DNA of 64,000 bases. Origin: Cerioporus squamosus (lineage: Eukaryota; Basidiomycota; Agaricomycetes; Polyporales; Polyporaceae). Below are positions 23,093 through 35,853 of the stretch, one piece after another (within the stretch, counting starts at the first letter, position 1; every line of letters begins with the position of its first letter). Both the position numbers and the translations under genes were made by a program. Under the pieces are notes generated by a model. It did not search any database. It worked only from the letters and a program-made list of their open reading frames with translations, and was not told the origin of the DNA. Where the stretch lies: assembly GCA_022592435.1 (NCBI GenBank), contig JABYQS010000099.1, positions 1-64,000 of the forward strand. Reading direction: 5' to 3'.

Positions 23093-23949
23093 CATCCTGT
23101 GCATGTCGATCGGTCTCAATCTCCCACTAGACTTGCATCTTGCGTACTCCCCAAGCATCACGTTGCGGCCCTAGTTGCGGCTGGAAATCAGGTCACCGTG
23201 AATCATGTATCATACGATGACTCCGCGCGCTGGCCGTCCCAACCGTGAGTGTCAATTCCTGTTGCTTGCGTACTTGCCACCCTTGTACGTTCGTATGATG
23301 TTTGAGGCATTTGGCTTTAGCAAGGATCTCCTTGCGTTGCAGAAACCTATCTCAGCTACCTTCGGGCAGTCTGCTTTGGCAGGCTAGTCCGCTTTATCTG
23401 ATCCTACCCTTTTGCGATCTGGACGTCGTGCGAATCATTGCTGACGACGTCATTTACAGTGTCGCCCCGCACAATCTTCGTGTTGTCTGCCGAGCGCATG
23501 ATCTTGAAACACGTCGCGGTACAGAGCCCATTGGGGGCTACGCGTACGTCCGTGTGTGTCGGTCTTCCTCATGTCTAGTATGTCGGTCATGTATACATCC
23601 AGTAGCAGTGACAGTGCAATGATGGCTTGCTTCCTCACGTCTTCTTTCGCTCGACCAACCTGGTATGCAACTCAACTATAACTGCAACTGCAACTACAAG
23701 TACGTAACACTACCGTGTACTGTACGAGGGTGTACATCTTCTCCCTCGGTCCTCGAAGCTGAATCCGCCTCGTCTGTATGTTTCAGGACCAAGCTAGTAT
23801 GTGCTTCACGTTGGCACCCAAGTACAGGACCCTGGACGATTGTAGACTCGGACTTACCCGATGCACAGCACATCAAGAGAAGGAACGGATGTTCTACAGT
23901 ACGTGAGGCTGTACTCGAGTCCCGGGGCTATTTAGTTCGTATACAATGC
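23093..23949. other. Intergenic, no gene seen
   Basis: Contains a short simple-sequence run of AACTGCAACTAC type near 23668-23700. No convincing coding exon. Confidence 0.4.
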
Positions 23950-26420
23950 ATGGGAGTCACCTCACCGTCCCCACAGATGAATCATCCCCACCGACGGCGT
24001 CCTGCACCTGGCGAACGAGAAACCCCCTCGATCTGGGACAGTTCAGAGGCATGGGCGGCGTGTGCGAAAGCGCTGCGGGATTACGACGAGGATATGATCC
24101 AGGATTGGAAGGAGGAGATTGATACGCTCCTCGTATTCGTGAGCTGTCCACCGCCCTTGGTGCTGCGGCGCCCACTGACCAGCCAACCTCGCTCTCCCCG
24201 GGTTATAACAGGCAGGTCTGTTCTCTGCTGTGCTTACGGCATTCAACATCGAGGCCTACCAGCTCCTCCAGCAGCAACCGGAGGACTCCGTGACCGCCAT
24301 CCTCACGCAAATCTCGGCGCAGCTGAACAGTTTCACGGTCAACCAGAACTTTGTCAATTCCACAAGCCCTACCCATGCCAACACCCTGTCCCCGTTTCGC
24401 CCCACGGCGTTCGCAGTGCGGCTGAACACGATGTGGTTCTCGAGCCTGGTCTGCAGTCTACTTTCGGCGTCGCTCGGGCTCCTCGTCAAGCAGTGGCTGC
24501 GCGAGTACCTAGCCGGCTCCTCCAATATCTCTCGCGAAAGCATCCGCATTCGACAGTACCGGTACGAGGGCCTGCGCAAGTGGTGCGTCCCCGAGATCAT
24601 CATGTGCCTGCCCATACTCCTGCAAGCGTCGCTGGTGCTGTTCTTCATTGGGCTCCTCGACCTCCTGTGGACGCTGCACCCCATCGTGGCGACGGTGGCC
24701 ACCGTGATCGTCGCGGTCTCCATGCTGTTCGTGACCACGGCCAGCGTCCTCCCTCCGTTCTTCCCGAGCTGCCCATACAAGTCTCCACAAGCATGGGTAG
24801 TCTGCATCTTCGCGCAGTCTACCAAGCGCTCCGTGGGTGCGCTCGCGTCGCGGTACTACGCGAGCCTGTACCACCCATCTGCTGCGCCCACCCAGCCGCA
24901 GCCCCATGGCGCAGCGACCCCGACCCGTTCGCGAGCAGACTCGACTTGGCGACGCAAATCCCCTCGCGCCTCTCCGAGTTCATGCACGCCTGGCTGCACC
25001 GCCTCTCCCTCATGCGGACGTACTCCACCTGGAAGGAGCGCGAGAAGCTCCTCACGAGACCGGGCGGACGGCTGCCGCGCTTGACGACGCGACGCTCGCG
25101 GGGGCGGACGCGATGTTTATGGACGATGCGTTCCTGCACGCCGTCGTGCGCCCGTGTCTGCGCGACATCGCCCCGCGCGCGGCGCTCCGCTGCGTGGACC
25201 GGATCCTCCTGCGTCGGGCGCCGCGGGTGCTGAACGGGATGCCCTACTGGGAGCTCGCGCGCAGTCTGGATGCGGGGCACGGAGACACGGGAACCCTGAC
25301 GCTGATGCACCTGCTCCTGGACGTGTTGCACAGGCTGAACGCGACCAGGAAGTGTGGAGTGCAACTGGGTGAGGATCCCGAGGAGGGTGTGGGCGACGAG
25401 AAGGACGACGCGCGCCGCCGGGTGCTCATGACGATGCATCGGCTTGTGCGCGCCATCCCCGCACCGGCGAAGCCGATCGCTACAAGTTCTGTCGCGACCG
25501 AAGCAGATCCACAGACACAGACGTACGCGCTTTTCCGGAGGATGTTTGAAGTCCTGGCGGAGACGCTGGATACAGAGGTTGGCCGTGCGACACCGGAGCC
25601 CTTCGTCCGCGAGCGGTCGGTCAACCTGATGCTCAAGTTGTTCCCGCGTTTCCAGGCTGTTGGTCCCAGCTGTGCGTGTCTCTACATGCTCATCTTGCTT
25701 CGAGGGCTGCTGATATGTTGCTTCCTCCCAGGTATCACGGCATTCTGCGCGTACAGTAAGCAGACGTGGGCGGACAACGCGCCGTACCGCTTTGTGCAAG
25801 CTTGTAACATGGTCATTCGCGCCTCTGCCGTTCTCGCGCGGACCTCCGAGTCCAGCAGAACGCGGTTCCCGTCCATGGCTGAACCCACTGATGACGGAGT
25901 GGCAGCTCCCTTGCCCTATTCAGTAGATGGCGAGGGCAAGAAGGATGCGTTCTCGCGTGCGAACTCTGACATGACGTTGTGCGCGGAGCCCATCTCAGCG
26001 ACAGGCGTACAGGGCGACGACTCACCAGATCCTCTCGACGAATACACCTCTGTCCGGCCCGCAGTCCTGAAGGTGCTCGGGGACCTCGAGGGCTTCCTGT
26101 CGATGCCCGTATCACGCTCTGCAGAGTGTCGCCCGACGACCGCGATGCTCGCAGAGTGCGCACAGGCGGTGCTCGGGCTGGCGAGTCGCGACAAGCAAGC
26201 AATTTCCCCAGGACTCGTCACTGCCTTGAGCGACATGGTCTTCATGGGATCATCAGGGAGAGAACGCGCGGACCCGGAGTGCGATCGCGGTAGATACGAC
26301 AGCTATGGAGCTAGCCGGGAGAGGGAGGACCAGGACGTCTACGCCGGACGACAGGCTGTGCGGTGGTTGAGGCGGATGTACGGGATGCGGATACCATGTG
26401 ATGTGGAGTTTTGGAGGTAG
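23950..26420 (+). CDS. DUF6535 membrane protein, with an apparent frameshift
   Basis: Starts at 23950 (or the second ATG at 23980). The first exon, with WDSSEAWAACAKALRDYDED and EEIDTLLVF, splices to AGLFSAVLTAFNIEAYQLL. Hydrophobic segments follow: TMWFSSLVCSLLSASLGLLV, then IIMCLPILLQASLVLFFIGL and TVIVAVSMLFVTTASVLPP. KQWLREYL, YEGLRKWCVP and SPQAW are hallmarks of DUF6535, an Agaricomycete membrane-protein family of unknown function. A 59-bp intron (24837-24895) joins the next stretch, WRSDPDPFASRLDLATQ..TYSTWKEREKLL. Reading then has to slip one frame between about 25050 and 25080 to continue with LDDATLAGADAMFMDDAFLH; no intron fits there. A further 60-bp intron without stops lies at about 25670-25730. 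Ends at 26420. The slip may be a sequence error or a real inactivating change. Confidence 0.75.
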
Positions 26421-28901
26421 TCCATGAGGGTACGGAGCGCTCGCATATGCTGGTTACTTCGAGACGGTTGTGTACGTGTGTGATAGCCTTCTGGTGCGGT
26501 TACCTTGAAGTAGTGGTCCAGATCACCAACTTGGTTGTAGCATACTGGGGTATCGATCGTATCGTCGGTCGAATGCTCCGGAAGAGATGTTGAGATGTAG
26601 TATACCTTGTATGTCCGTAGACAGCTTCTGACGCCTGTTGTCCGTAGCCTGAGCAACAATTGCCAAGCTGTTGTACATGGCGACTTCCGGGACATCTGAG
26701 AGAGAACCTCAAGCTTGGAGACGAGAGCGCTCGCACAGCATCGCTAGTTGACATCGTCCGCGCATTTCCAGAGGGTGAACCACGCGTACCGACATCCGGG
26801 GTGAGAGCGGGCCTCTGGAGGTGTCTCACCACCCTGAAAATGTGCCGTCAGGACAATAGGGTGACATGAATTCACGAGAACCGCGCGGATTTGAAGGGCA
26901 CGCTCGACAGAGCCACAACACTGAATACTGTACTTTCTGACTTCCAGTTGAAACGGCGCAGCATGCTCGTGCACCTCGCCACTTCAAACGGAGGCGCGCT
27001 CACAGGCGGCAGTATAAATCGCAAAGCCAGAGATAACGTCATGTCGCAGTAAAGCGGGTAATTGCATGCTGGCATAACGCTATCACGCCACCGTCCAGCC
27101 CCGTCCGAGTCGCTTGCGGCTTGCTGTCTAAATCTGACACGCCCGCGTGAACGTGTGAGGCACGTCCAGGGGCGGAGCGGCTCTCTCGTTCTGTCCCTGC
27201 AAGCTGCAATCGTCATAGGCTGTTTGGTCTGGCGCTGACCATCGAGATGGCGGTAAGTATGTCTGGGCGGCGATGGCACCGGGTGCACCGGGGCGGCGGC
27301 GGGGGATCGTCGGCCACAAGAGGGGTATCGGAACGCAGAGATAGAACCTGTTCTTCCAGTTTGGAGCACTTTTTGTGGTGAGAAGCAGATCGGCAAATTG
27401 TCTGGAGGCCAGGAAGCATAGAAATCATTATCAGAAGCATGACTGAGGGAGAGGGCGGGGTTTGGGCGGTGTTGACTTACACTATGGGCGGTGCGCATCC
27501 GCCATTCCCATTTCCCATCGACGCTTGAGATGCGCAACTATATCGTGCTGTCGATGAATCGAAAATGCGCATAGACCGAAGGGTGAGGCTTGTCGGACCA
27601 GCGAGGAGTATAGGCGAAGGTCTACGAACTTACTTACTCCCGATGTGGCTGTGCAGCCGCTCAAGTTGGTGATGGGTGGTTTAGTGGAGCGACATCGAAC
27701 ACATCGGGGTTCCAGAGCAGTAACAGATATCATCCGCCGTTCGTCATGCAGAAGAAGATTATCAGGACGCGCAAGGATCTAAGGCGCATGTACCACAACT
27801 GACGGCTGTACCAGTGCTCGGGTACAACTAATTTTGATGGAATCAGTGTAGGCGAATTGGTAGAGCAGTTTGACTGTTCGTGGCGGTGGGCGACGCACGA
27901 TAATGCTCTCAAACTGTACAATGACTGTGCTGCATACTGAGTACGTGCCTTGCGCCAGGCCATCGAAGTGCGGTGAATCGTGGAACATCCGGGGTCGTCC
28001 ACGCTCGGGACAGCAGGTTCTGGAGAGTCGGCGATTTGATGACGACGATGCCATTTCAAAGGCACCAGCTCTTGTAATGCAGGCCGCGTACCTTCCGCGA
28101 GGTCTCGGATCGGTCCAAGCCGAGTCTAGTTGCAGATCCCCGTGGTAAAGAGCAGGGGAGCCGATCAGAGGGCCGCTTTGATGCCATATTGTCGCGGAGG
28201 GCGATACCGACATCATCATCGGGCTGACCGGCACAGGGTTGCCAGACACTAGCATCGCCGCGCTGGCGCATCAGGAGAAAGGTCGGTCTCTCGGAGCACT
28301 GGCTCCCCGGACAGCCGTTGCAGGTGCACGTCGGGACTGAGATAGCGGGGCCTGTCGGGAGGGCGCCGGCGCAGCGAGGACGTTGCAACGTTCGCAGCAG
28401 AAGCACGAGTATAGCACATGGACGGCAGGACAGAGACGGCGGCTCAGTTGGTGGCGGTCTGGGCATCTGGTACACGGACTTGGATTCCAGGTGAACAGTA
28501 TGATGGCGCTGTTGCCCAACGCAAGTGCTATAGACCTGCTCGCATTCTCTGCTACTGTCGGTGGGTAGCGGTGGGTGTTATGTAGGACGAGAAGCCAAAG
28601 AACCCGAAGTATCGCGCTCAGGTCGGGGACGGATGGTCGTTCGTGAGAAGGAGGGCGGGATGCCGTACAGCCTCCGGAAAAGGCAGGGCAGCAGGACGAG
28701 AGCGCCTGCCATGATGGTCGCAAGCTGTCGCTGATGGCCATGTCCTTGAATATACCACCTTTCCTCTTCCTTCTCTCATCCCCTGCCCTAGCCTGTCGTC
28801 GTCGTCCCCGTCGCTGACGGCACTCGCGCACGGCTCTTCTCTTTCCTCTTTCTTCGCCGCACCCCGTTTTATGTCTTCTTCCTGGGCTTGATTCGTTCCC
28901 C
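26421..28901. other. Long intergenic region, no gene supported
   Basis: About 2.5 kb without a convincing gene. Minus-strand frames at 26872-27537 and 28271-28903 are open, but their composition looks non-coding and they lack linked exons. The last 200 bp before 28902 are CT-rich on the plus strand (for example near 28760-28870), as expected for the leader and promoter of the next gene. Confidence 0.4.
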
Positions 28902-31900
28902 ATGCTTGCTCATGTCTTCAACTCCAAGCGCAAGACCAACAAACAGAGCCGCAAGTTCTCGACTATCGCGGCCGGCATCCGACGCGCACAGTCACCACCC
29001 TCCCCCGCGTCCTTCGTTTCCCCGGAGATTGTAGAGATCAATGAGAAGGGGCCGTTTGGCGCGACGGTCCCCGACGGGCGCGGTCCTTCTACCAGCATAG
29101 AGCAATCTGTCACTTCTCCGCAGATCCAGCTCAACTTCGACACCGGTGCGTTACTTGCAGCTATCGTCCTTGCAGCGGGAGGGAAGCACATGGGTCAGTC
29201 GAGAGACGCCCAGGCGGGGGCTACGTCGGTGGCTGGTCTCGGGAGGACCGCGTCGCGATGTCGGTTTGCAGAGCCTTGAGCTGGCCATCCAGTGCACAGC
29301 ACAGAAGCACCATCTAGTCCGCTTCTGGCGTTGAACGCGCACGTCGGGCTGGGCGTTGCCTGCGCTTCGTCTAGACCCTTGCGACAAGCACCCGTCCCCT
29401 GGCTTCTATCCGAGTCTCTCGTGTAGAGAGGAGGACTCCGAGGCGCGCGGTGAGGAGCAAGACGACCACGGAGTGTAGCCTCCTACCGGACACTGTATGG
29501 AGTCTCAGGGTGTCCTGTCGTGGGCCTCACAGGGCTCAGATACGAGGGATGTCGGGTTGCTTCATGCCACACGTTCGCTCTCAATGTACCCAACACTCGC
29601 GACCATGATACTCATAGCGGGCCGTGCGAGTAGGTCTTGCTTGCACCGCGAGGCAGACTCAGTCGACTTCTGTCTCCATCTGTTTCCAGCGCGCATACCC
29701 TGGATACAGACCCTTGTTTGCCCGGCATCGCGTATCCCCACTTATCAGCGTCAACTGGCGCGAAACTCATCAATTGTCTGCATATATTAATGAATTTGGA
29801 GCTCATGCACGATACTTACAGATGACTCCTTTACGGAATGGCTGCCGCCCAGCATCATGCCGCAGTCAGAGAACAGGACACCACCCAAGCGTAACGTGTC
29901 GTTACCGAATGGTGGCCGCGATCTTCCCGGTGCCGCGTCGTCTTCAAAGGCGCGCTCTACTCCAGAAGAGACTATCGCGGAGGACCTCGAAGTGCGTTCC
30001 CCCTTTTTACGCGGACTGGTAGCACGCTACTTACGTCTTCACGACTAGCCGAATCGGTTGTTTGTCGACACTTCGGTCCAATACGCGCGGAGAGGTTCTG
30101 AGGATGGAGGCGACGATGTGAGTTCAGCATACCGTCTCCTGACGAACCTGACCGACCCCGCGCAGAGCGCGCTCCAATGGACCAGGAAACCAACTCCCTC
30201 CCCGATCAAGATACCCAATAACGTCACGAGCTCGAAGATCAAAGTGCAGCGGTCCTCGCCCGAAGATGCAACCGACGTCGACTCTGCAGAAATTCCTCCC
30301 CCGCTCCCGACGAAAGGCAGCCGGCCACCCAGTCCCTCTTCCGCTGTCACTGACGACATCAACTCTGCAATATCGGGTACGAGTCTTGCCATGAACTCGT
30401 TCATACTCTCGAGCGAGTCGCGGCAATCCAAGTACAAGTCGGGCATCTCGACACGTCAGGACTCTGCTACGCTGCCGCGGGGAGAGCATCCCCTGCATAA
30501 CAGCATGTACCTGCGCGACCGACGGGCGAGTGTCGGATCGCCCGGCAGCGCCCGATCATCCTCTGTTCCTCCCGTCCCACGCATCCCCTCCCGCGCAAGC
30601 ATGGACTCAACGGCGCTGGGAAAGCGTAACTCTCTCGGCTTGGACATTCACAGCAGCGACGGCGATCAGCTCGTCCCGCCCCCCCAGCTGAGGCGCCCCA
30701 AGAGCACTGGGCGTTTGCGGCGAGAACAGGGTATGAGCATGCCGCCCATCTCACCCATCTCAGAGGCGTCGTCACCAGCGCCCTCCTTGCCGAATACTCC
30801 CGTACTCCTCGGCCAGGGTCCTGGAACATCTACCGCATCGAATGCATCCGCATCGACGCGCTCACTCGCGAACTCTGTTGCACCGCAACGGAGCATCAAC
30901 ATGGAGGGCAATGCAAGTTCGTCATCGTTGGGTACTGGTGAAGGATCAAGCCACACTCGCGCCGCGACGGAGCCTGCTGGCGCCGCGAAGACGAAGGATA
31001 CTCCGCGCAAGGCCACACTTGCGCCCAACGCTGCGATGCCGGGTACGATGCGCTCATCCGGTGCATTCGCAGTAGCCAACGGACGACTGGCTGTCGCTCG
31101 CACTATATCCGAGACTGGAGTGCCCCGGGGCGGCATGCAACCCTCACGACCCTCCGTCCTGCTCCCCATTGGCGAACGTCCGACCTCCGTTCTGGTCCCG
31201 CCGTCTCCACAACCCTCGATGATGTCGAACATTCCGAACCCGACGCCCACGTCGGCACGCTTTGGCTCATTCCCGAACAACTCTGAAACTCCCGTCGAAT
31301 CTCCTGATCTGCTCGACAACTTCCCGCTACAGATCGCGAGCCAGCGCGCGACAGGGCCACCGCCGCCACTTCCACTCGGACGCCGGTCAGAAGATATCGG
31401 CTCAGTCCCAACGCCCGCACACAGCTCGAGCGGGGAGTCGATGCCCTCGACTGCGCTAACGGACCGCCAGACGTTTCCGGAGACCCCGAACGCGTTCTCA
31501 CCTTTGTGGTCGGCGAGTTTCGCGTCCCCGCCTGGGAACACTTCGCGCACGTCGATGGATCGTACCTCGTCTAGGGGCACTACGTCACGCGCGCCAGGAG
31601 TGCTGGACATCATGCGTATGGCGCAGCGTGCGCCTGCGTCGCGTATGTCCGGAAGTGTGTACTCCAAGCCAAGCAATTCGCGCTCGTCAAGAGTGGTGCC
31701 TCCAACGCCGCCCTTGACTGGCGAGAGCGCTGGATCTCAGCCCGACAGTCCGCGCGCATCGATGGACTCCTCGGCGTCCCCCGTGCCTAACGCCGTCAAG
31801 CGGCTCACGGCCATCGAGGAGCAGAGCGTGGCTTCGAGAGCGGTTTCGACATACTCTACTCTCCCGGAGCCTCCGACGAGCGGCACGATGTTCAGCACGT

Positions 31901-34021
31901 TCGCGATGCAGCAAGCGCCACCGCCCCCTCCGGCACCAGCACCGCAGCGTCCACGCGATCGGTCTGACTCGCTGTTAACGAACTCACATGCTCATTCCCG
32001 GAACGGAAGCCTTGCTCAGGGACAGAGTCAAGCTCAGGCTCAGGCTCAGACCAGTCTCCCCAGAGTCAAACCCAAAGCTCCATCGCGATCCCAAATCCAA
32101 ACATGTCCGCTGCAGCGCAGGCCAAGGCTGCGGAAGCCTCCTCCCATCGTCGTATGCGTTCGGTGACGAATCCTGATGAGCCTTTGGGCTCGCCCCCGCC
32201 CTCCTACGCACCCACCTTTGACCCGCCACCCCCACCAGTCGCCTCTCCCACAGGCACAGACCCAACGGCGGGCGGGCACTGCGGATTCTACTCAGTCGCA
32301 GAGGTCGAGCTTCCAGTCTAGCTCCCATCTACAGGCAGGATCGTCCTCGCAGAGCTCAATCCCCCAGAAGCGCTCCCTCTCTCCCTTCCCCTCGCCACCC
32401 AATTCGTCCGCACCCTCCTCTCCGGCACCTGGTCGTTCGAGGCTCGACGCTCATGCGTCTTCGATCAGCGTAGAGCACCCTCCGCCACCGTACATGGAGG
32501 AGCTCAGAAGTGCGACGCCGCCTGTGCCTCAGGTCCCCTTGACAGGTACACCTCCCGTTCCAGTCCTGCAGCCAGCCCCTCCTGCACGCGTTGCGACACC
32601 CGAGCTACCCCCGCCACCCAATACCCCGCTACGAGCGACGCACGGCACCCCTGATTCCACCCCGAGCAAACGCGTCACGCGCACTCGCCCGGTCAACGTC
32701 CCGGCAGGACCGCGGAAACCGAGCTACTCGAGAGATGCGGCACGGTTGCGTGCAGGCTCGGTGTCGTCGGTCAGCAACCATGCAGGGCCGAGCACGGGCA
32801 ACCCGCGCATCATGTCGATGATGTCGCACGCGGCACCGAGGTTTCAGCCGACGCGCGTCGAGTTTCGTGGACTCACGATGGAGGCGGCACAGTGGACGCT
32901 CACCTCGCAGCAGCTGCAGCATATTGTCTCGACTGCCATCCGACAGTCTGCAGACGCATCTGCTATCCGCATCCTTCCCCTCGACACGCTTGACCAAAGC
33001 CTACCTGCCGAGATCGAGCGCATGGAGGCGCACCTTGCGGAGCTGAAGACGAAGTACAAGCTGGGGGTGCGCAAGCGGAACACGCTCATCGCGAACGCCA
33101 GCCGCATCGCGGAAGGTGGAGAGCTTGCAGATCAGGGCGCGGTAGTGAGCCGCATGCTGGAAGAGCTTGGCGACGTGACGGAGAGCTTGGATCAGACTGC
33201 GGAGGACTTGTACACGGTGACGGACCAGCTCGCGCAGCTGAACCATCTGCGAGACGTGCACCAGCGCAGTGCGCTCGCCATGGCGCTGCGGAAGCTGAAC
33301 TCGAGCTTCCTCAAGCAGGTCGGGGAGGTGCAGCGGCTGCGCGAACAGGTCGCGACGCTCGAGGCGGAGCGAGATGAGGCGTGGCGCGAGGCGCAGGAGG
33401 TCGCGCAGGAGTTCGACGACTTCACGGAACGCATCATGACGGATCCTGGCCCGTTGAGCAGCGGGAGCAAGGACAACAAGGAGGGTAACCTCAGCCGCAG
33501 GTCGAGCCGCGTCACGGTCGCGAGGAAGAACAGCCAGCGTGCGTCCAAGGCGGGCTTGCGCTCGATGTACAGGCGCAGTCATCGGTCCTCGACGAGCAGC
33601 AACCATCGGTACAGTGGTGCTGCGTCTCCTGGCGTGTGGTCGGGTCCGATTGGCGGCGAGGAGATCCCTCCTGTGCCGCCTATCCCGACCCGCCGCGATC
33701 TTTTCGACCTTGGTTATGGCACGCGGAGCTCGATGGGTATGTCCGCCCTTGCGCGTCGTCTGTCCTTGAGACTGATAGTTTGTCTTGGCAGAGTCGCCAT
33801 CGTCCGACCTCCGCGCGATGGTTCAAGCGCAGAAGGAGCTGTGCGAGATGCTGGGCATCTCTCTGGAAGAGCTCAAGAACCAGAACCAAGGCCCGTCGCG
33901 GCGGCAGTCTATGTCCGCCATTCCCGGCAGCCAGAAAAGCCCTGCTTCCGCGGCACCCACACGACGCAACTCGGACATCATCACGCCGAACCATCAGAAG
34001 TCTTTCAGAGTGTACTCGTAG
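28902..34021 (+). CDS. Large Ser/Pro-rich coiled-coil protein
   Basis: Exon 1 (28902-29145) begins MLAHVFNSKRKTNKQSRK. A 676-bp intron follows, then exon 2 (29822-29991, FTEWLPPSIMPQSENRTPPK), exon 3 (30049-33736) and exon 4 (33792-34021, ending HQKSFRVYS). The predicted protein has roughly 1,440 residues. The first two-thirds are disordered (Ser, Pro, Thr; many SP/TP sites). Near 32840-33120 lies a folded-looking block (FRGLTMEAAQWTLTSQQLQ, IRILPLDTLDQSLPAEIERM, KTKYKLGVRKRNTLI) that I recall as conserved in other fungal proteins. A coiled coil follows (VGEVQRLREQVATLEAERDE). Two frame changes occur in the low-complexity part near 32050-32100 and 32260-32280. A scaffold or cytoskeletal role is only an inference. 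Confidence 0.75.
29146..29821 (+). other. Long first intron (676 bp) of the coiled-coil protein gene
   Basis: Donor GTGCGT after ...NFDT; acceptor TTACAG before the FTEWLPPS exon; the joined codon is Asp. The neighbouring introns of the same gene are 57 and 55 bp. No gene of its own was recognised inside. Confidence 0.65.
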
Positions 34022-34789
34022 GTTCCTATACTGGCCCTCCGGAAGCAAGTGGATATGGAGGTCGTCTGCTTGTACATCTGCTCGTTGCTTGCGTTTGGAG
34101 TCTTCTTCTGGGTGCGGCCGATGTCGACCACATTCATGTGCATCTTAGACACTGTGATGATTTAACGCATATTTATTGCCGAAGCATAGGCATTCCGTTC
34201 TGTCTTATAATCCGTACATTACAGCTATCCCCCGTCCCTCCTACCTACCCGTACCCGCCCACTACTGCATCACCACCACCACGTTCGTTACATTCTACCG
34301 CTTTACTCCTTACCCACCGGTCCCCTCATCACGTATACCGCACCCCATATCCCTCACGCTGCATGTCGCATATTTACTTACTGCAAGATCTGGACCGTCG
34401 TTGTTTGCTTATGATAGCCACATATCTTTGCCCTTTCCCTGTAACGATGTGTCGTATTTCTTTCCGTTGTCTATCGTGATACGGACTCCTTGACCGAAAT
34501 CTGGTAAGCATATCCGTATCTAATTGGTTTGAGTCGCGTGCACGCGTGTGGCGGTACATGGTTGACGTGCTTCGCCAAGCATCTCCGCACGCGCAGCGCT
34601 GGCAGGGGCGGTCTCCATACAACTAGCTCTCTAGATCTGTGACTGTGCGTGCTTCACGTTGACAGGACCACTGCATTGTTGCACCTAAGTACGCTGCGAT
34701 CGCCACGCGGTGTCCCCATGGTGGGTACATATACATCAGCTGCCCATCAGCAATCTACTCACAACACCCACTACTCTGACGCAACAGCC
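34022..34789. other. Intergenic, no gene seen
   Basis: AT-rich 3' flank of the coiled-coil gene followed by the promoter region of DUF6593 copy D. Pyrimidine-rich between about 34220 and 34380. Confidence 0.4.
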
Positions 34790-35422
34790 ATGAACGTCAG
34801 CTTCTCCTCTATCGACCCACTTAATTCAGCAGTCGTCGACGACGCGACTGGACGGGTTCTCTTCGAGGTGTCCACTCCGCGGTGGAAGCTCGGCCACAGC
34901 ACCACGACCATCAAGGACCCGAACGGACAAGTCGTCGCAGAATACGAACCCCGATTGGGTCACGACATGGTTACAGTGCACGGGTACACAACTCGGAAGT
35001 CTGAGTGGCTCCCGAAGAAGAGTAAATGGTCGACGTGAGTACGATCATATCGAGGATGTGCGATATTAGCTGATGCGATGTAACCCGCACGCCAGCGACC
35101 GGGTGCTGACTGCACCCAACGGACGAACGTACATCTGGCACGCTAAATGGAACAACACATTCAAGGCAAGTCTGCGTCGATTTCTGTGATGTGATCGCTG
35201 TGCACTGCGTGCTGATGCATGTCGCACCGTCCGCAGCTTGTTCCAAGTGACTCGGAGTCGAAGGACGCGGTCGTAGAGGCGCACAACTGGTGCCTGTTCT
35301 CGAGGTCGCGCCGAGGAGGAATGACCGTGCAGCCCGAGCTCATGTCGTTCCTAGACGTGATCCTCTTGTCCTTCCTCATCTGCCACAAGGAACGGGAGGA
35401 ACAAGCAGCTGCCGGGTCATAG
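34790..35422 (+). CDS. DUF6593 family protein, copy D (first of three in tandem)
   Basis: Three exons. Exon 1 begins MNVSFSSIDPLNSAVVDDATG and carries LFEVSTP, TTIKDPNGQVVAEYE and SEWLPKKSKWS. Exon 2 carries DRVLTAPNGRTYIWHAKW. Exon 3 carries VVEAHNWCLFSRSRRGG and LMSFLDVILLSFLICHKERE, ending at 35422. Its sequence is closest by eye to copy B at 14.8 kb (shared DPLNSAVV, WLPKKS, NGRTY). Introns occupy the same two positions. It is followed at 430 bp by copy E in the same direction. Function unknown. Confidence 0.85.
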
Positions 35423-35853
35423 GAGCTCCTATGCGCGCTGGTCGCCTTCAAGTTGCGAGAGGGAGCGACCTGAGCAATCGTCAGTGGTAATAGTGGTGGG
35501 AAATACTCAGGTGCCCTGCTCGCGTCGGGTTTCGATAATGCTTGCAGACTATTAGCTGCATATGCATCTTGTTCGATGAGTCGACCTTCTCCAGCATACA
35601 TAGGTTGCGAATGTCATCGGACGTCTCAGAGCTTCACTTGATCGGAAACACCACTAGGTGGGTCACTCAGATTGGACTTCGCGCTCCCCCGACCCCACCT
35701 TCCTCCGAATCCTGTCCACAGCTCAGCTGTCGCGATATGCCACATTAACGAGACGCCTCTCCACCGGGACGCTCCAGTGCTTCCGGGCTCCATCTCTATA
35801 TCAGCTCAAGTGCACGGACGAGGGAAGGCCGCAGCCCAGTCCTAAAGTCCGAC
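35423..35853. other. Spacer between DUF6593 copies D and E
   Basis: No gene seen. A TCTATATC sequence about 60 bp before the ATG at 35854 could be a core promoter element. Confidence 0.35.

Noticed and set aside
24837..24895. First frame change in the DUF6535 gene as a frameshift
   Set aside because: A 59-bp GT..AG intron with correct phase explains it.
26872..28903. Several 110-220 codon minus-strand frames
   Set aside because: No splice-linked continuation, no recognisable motif, and the last one overlaps the CT-rich leader of the plus-strand gene.
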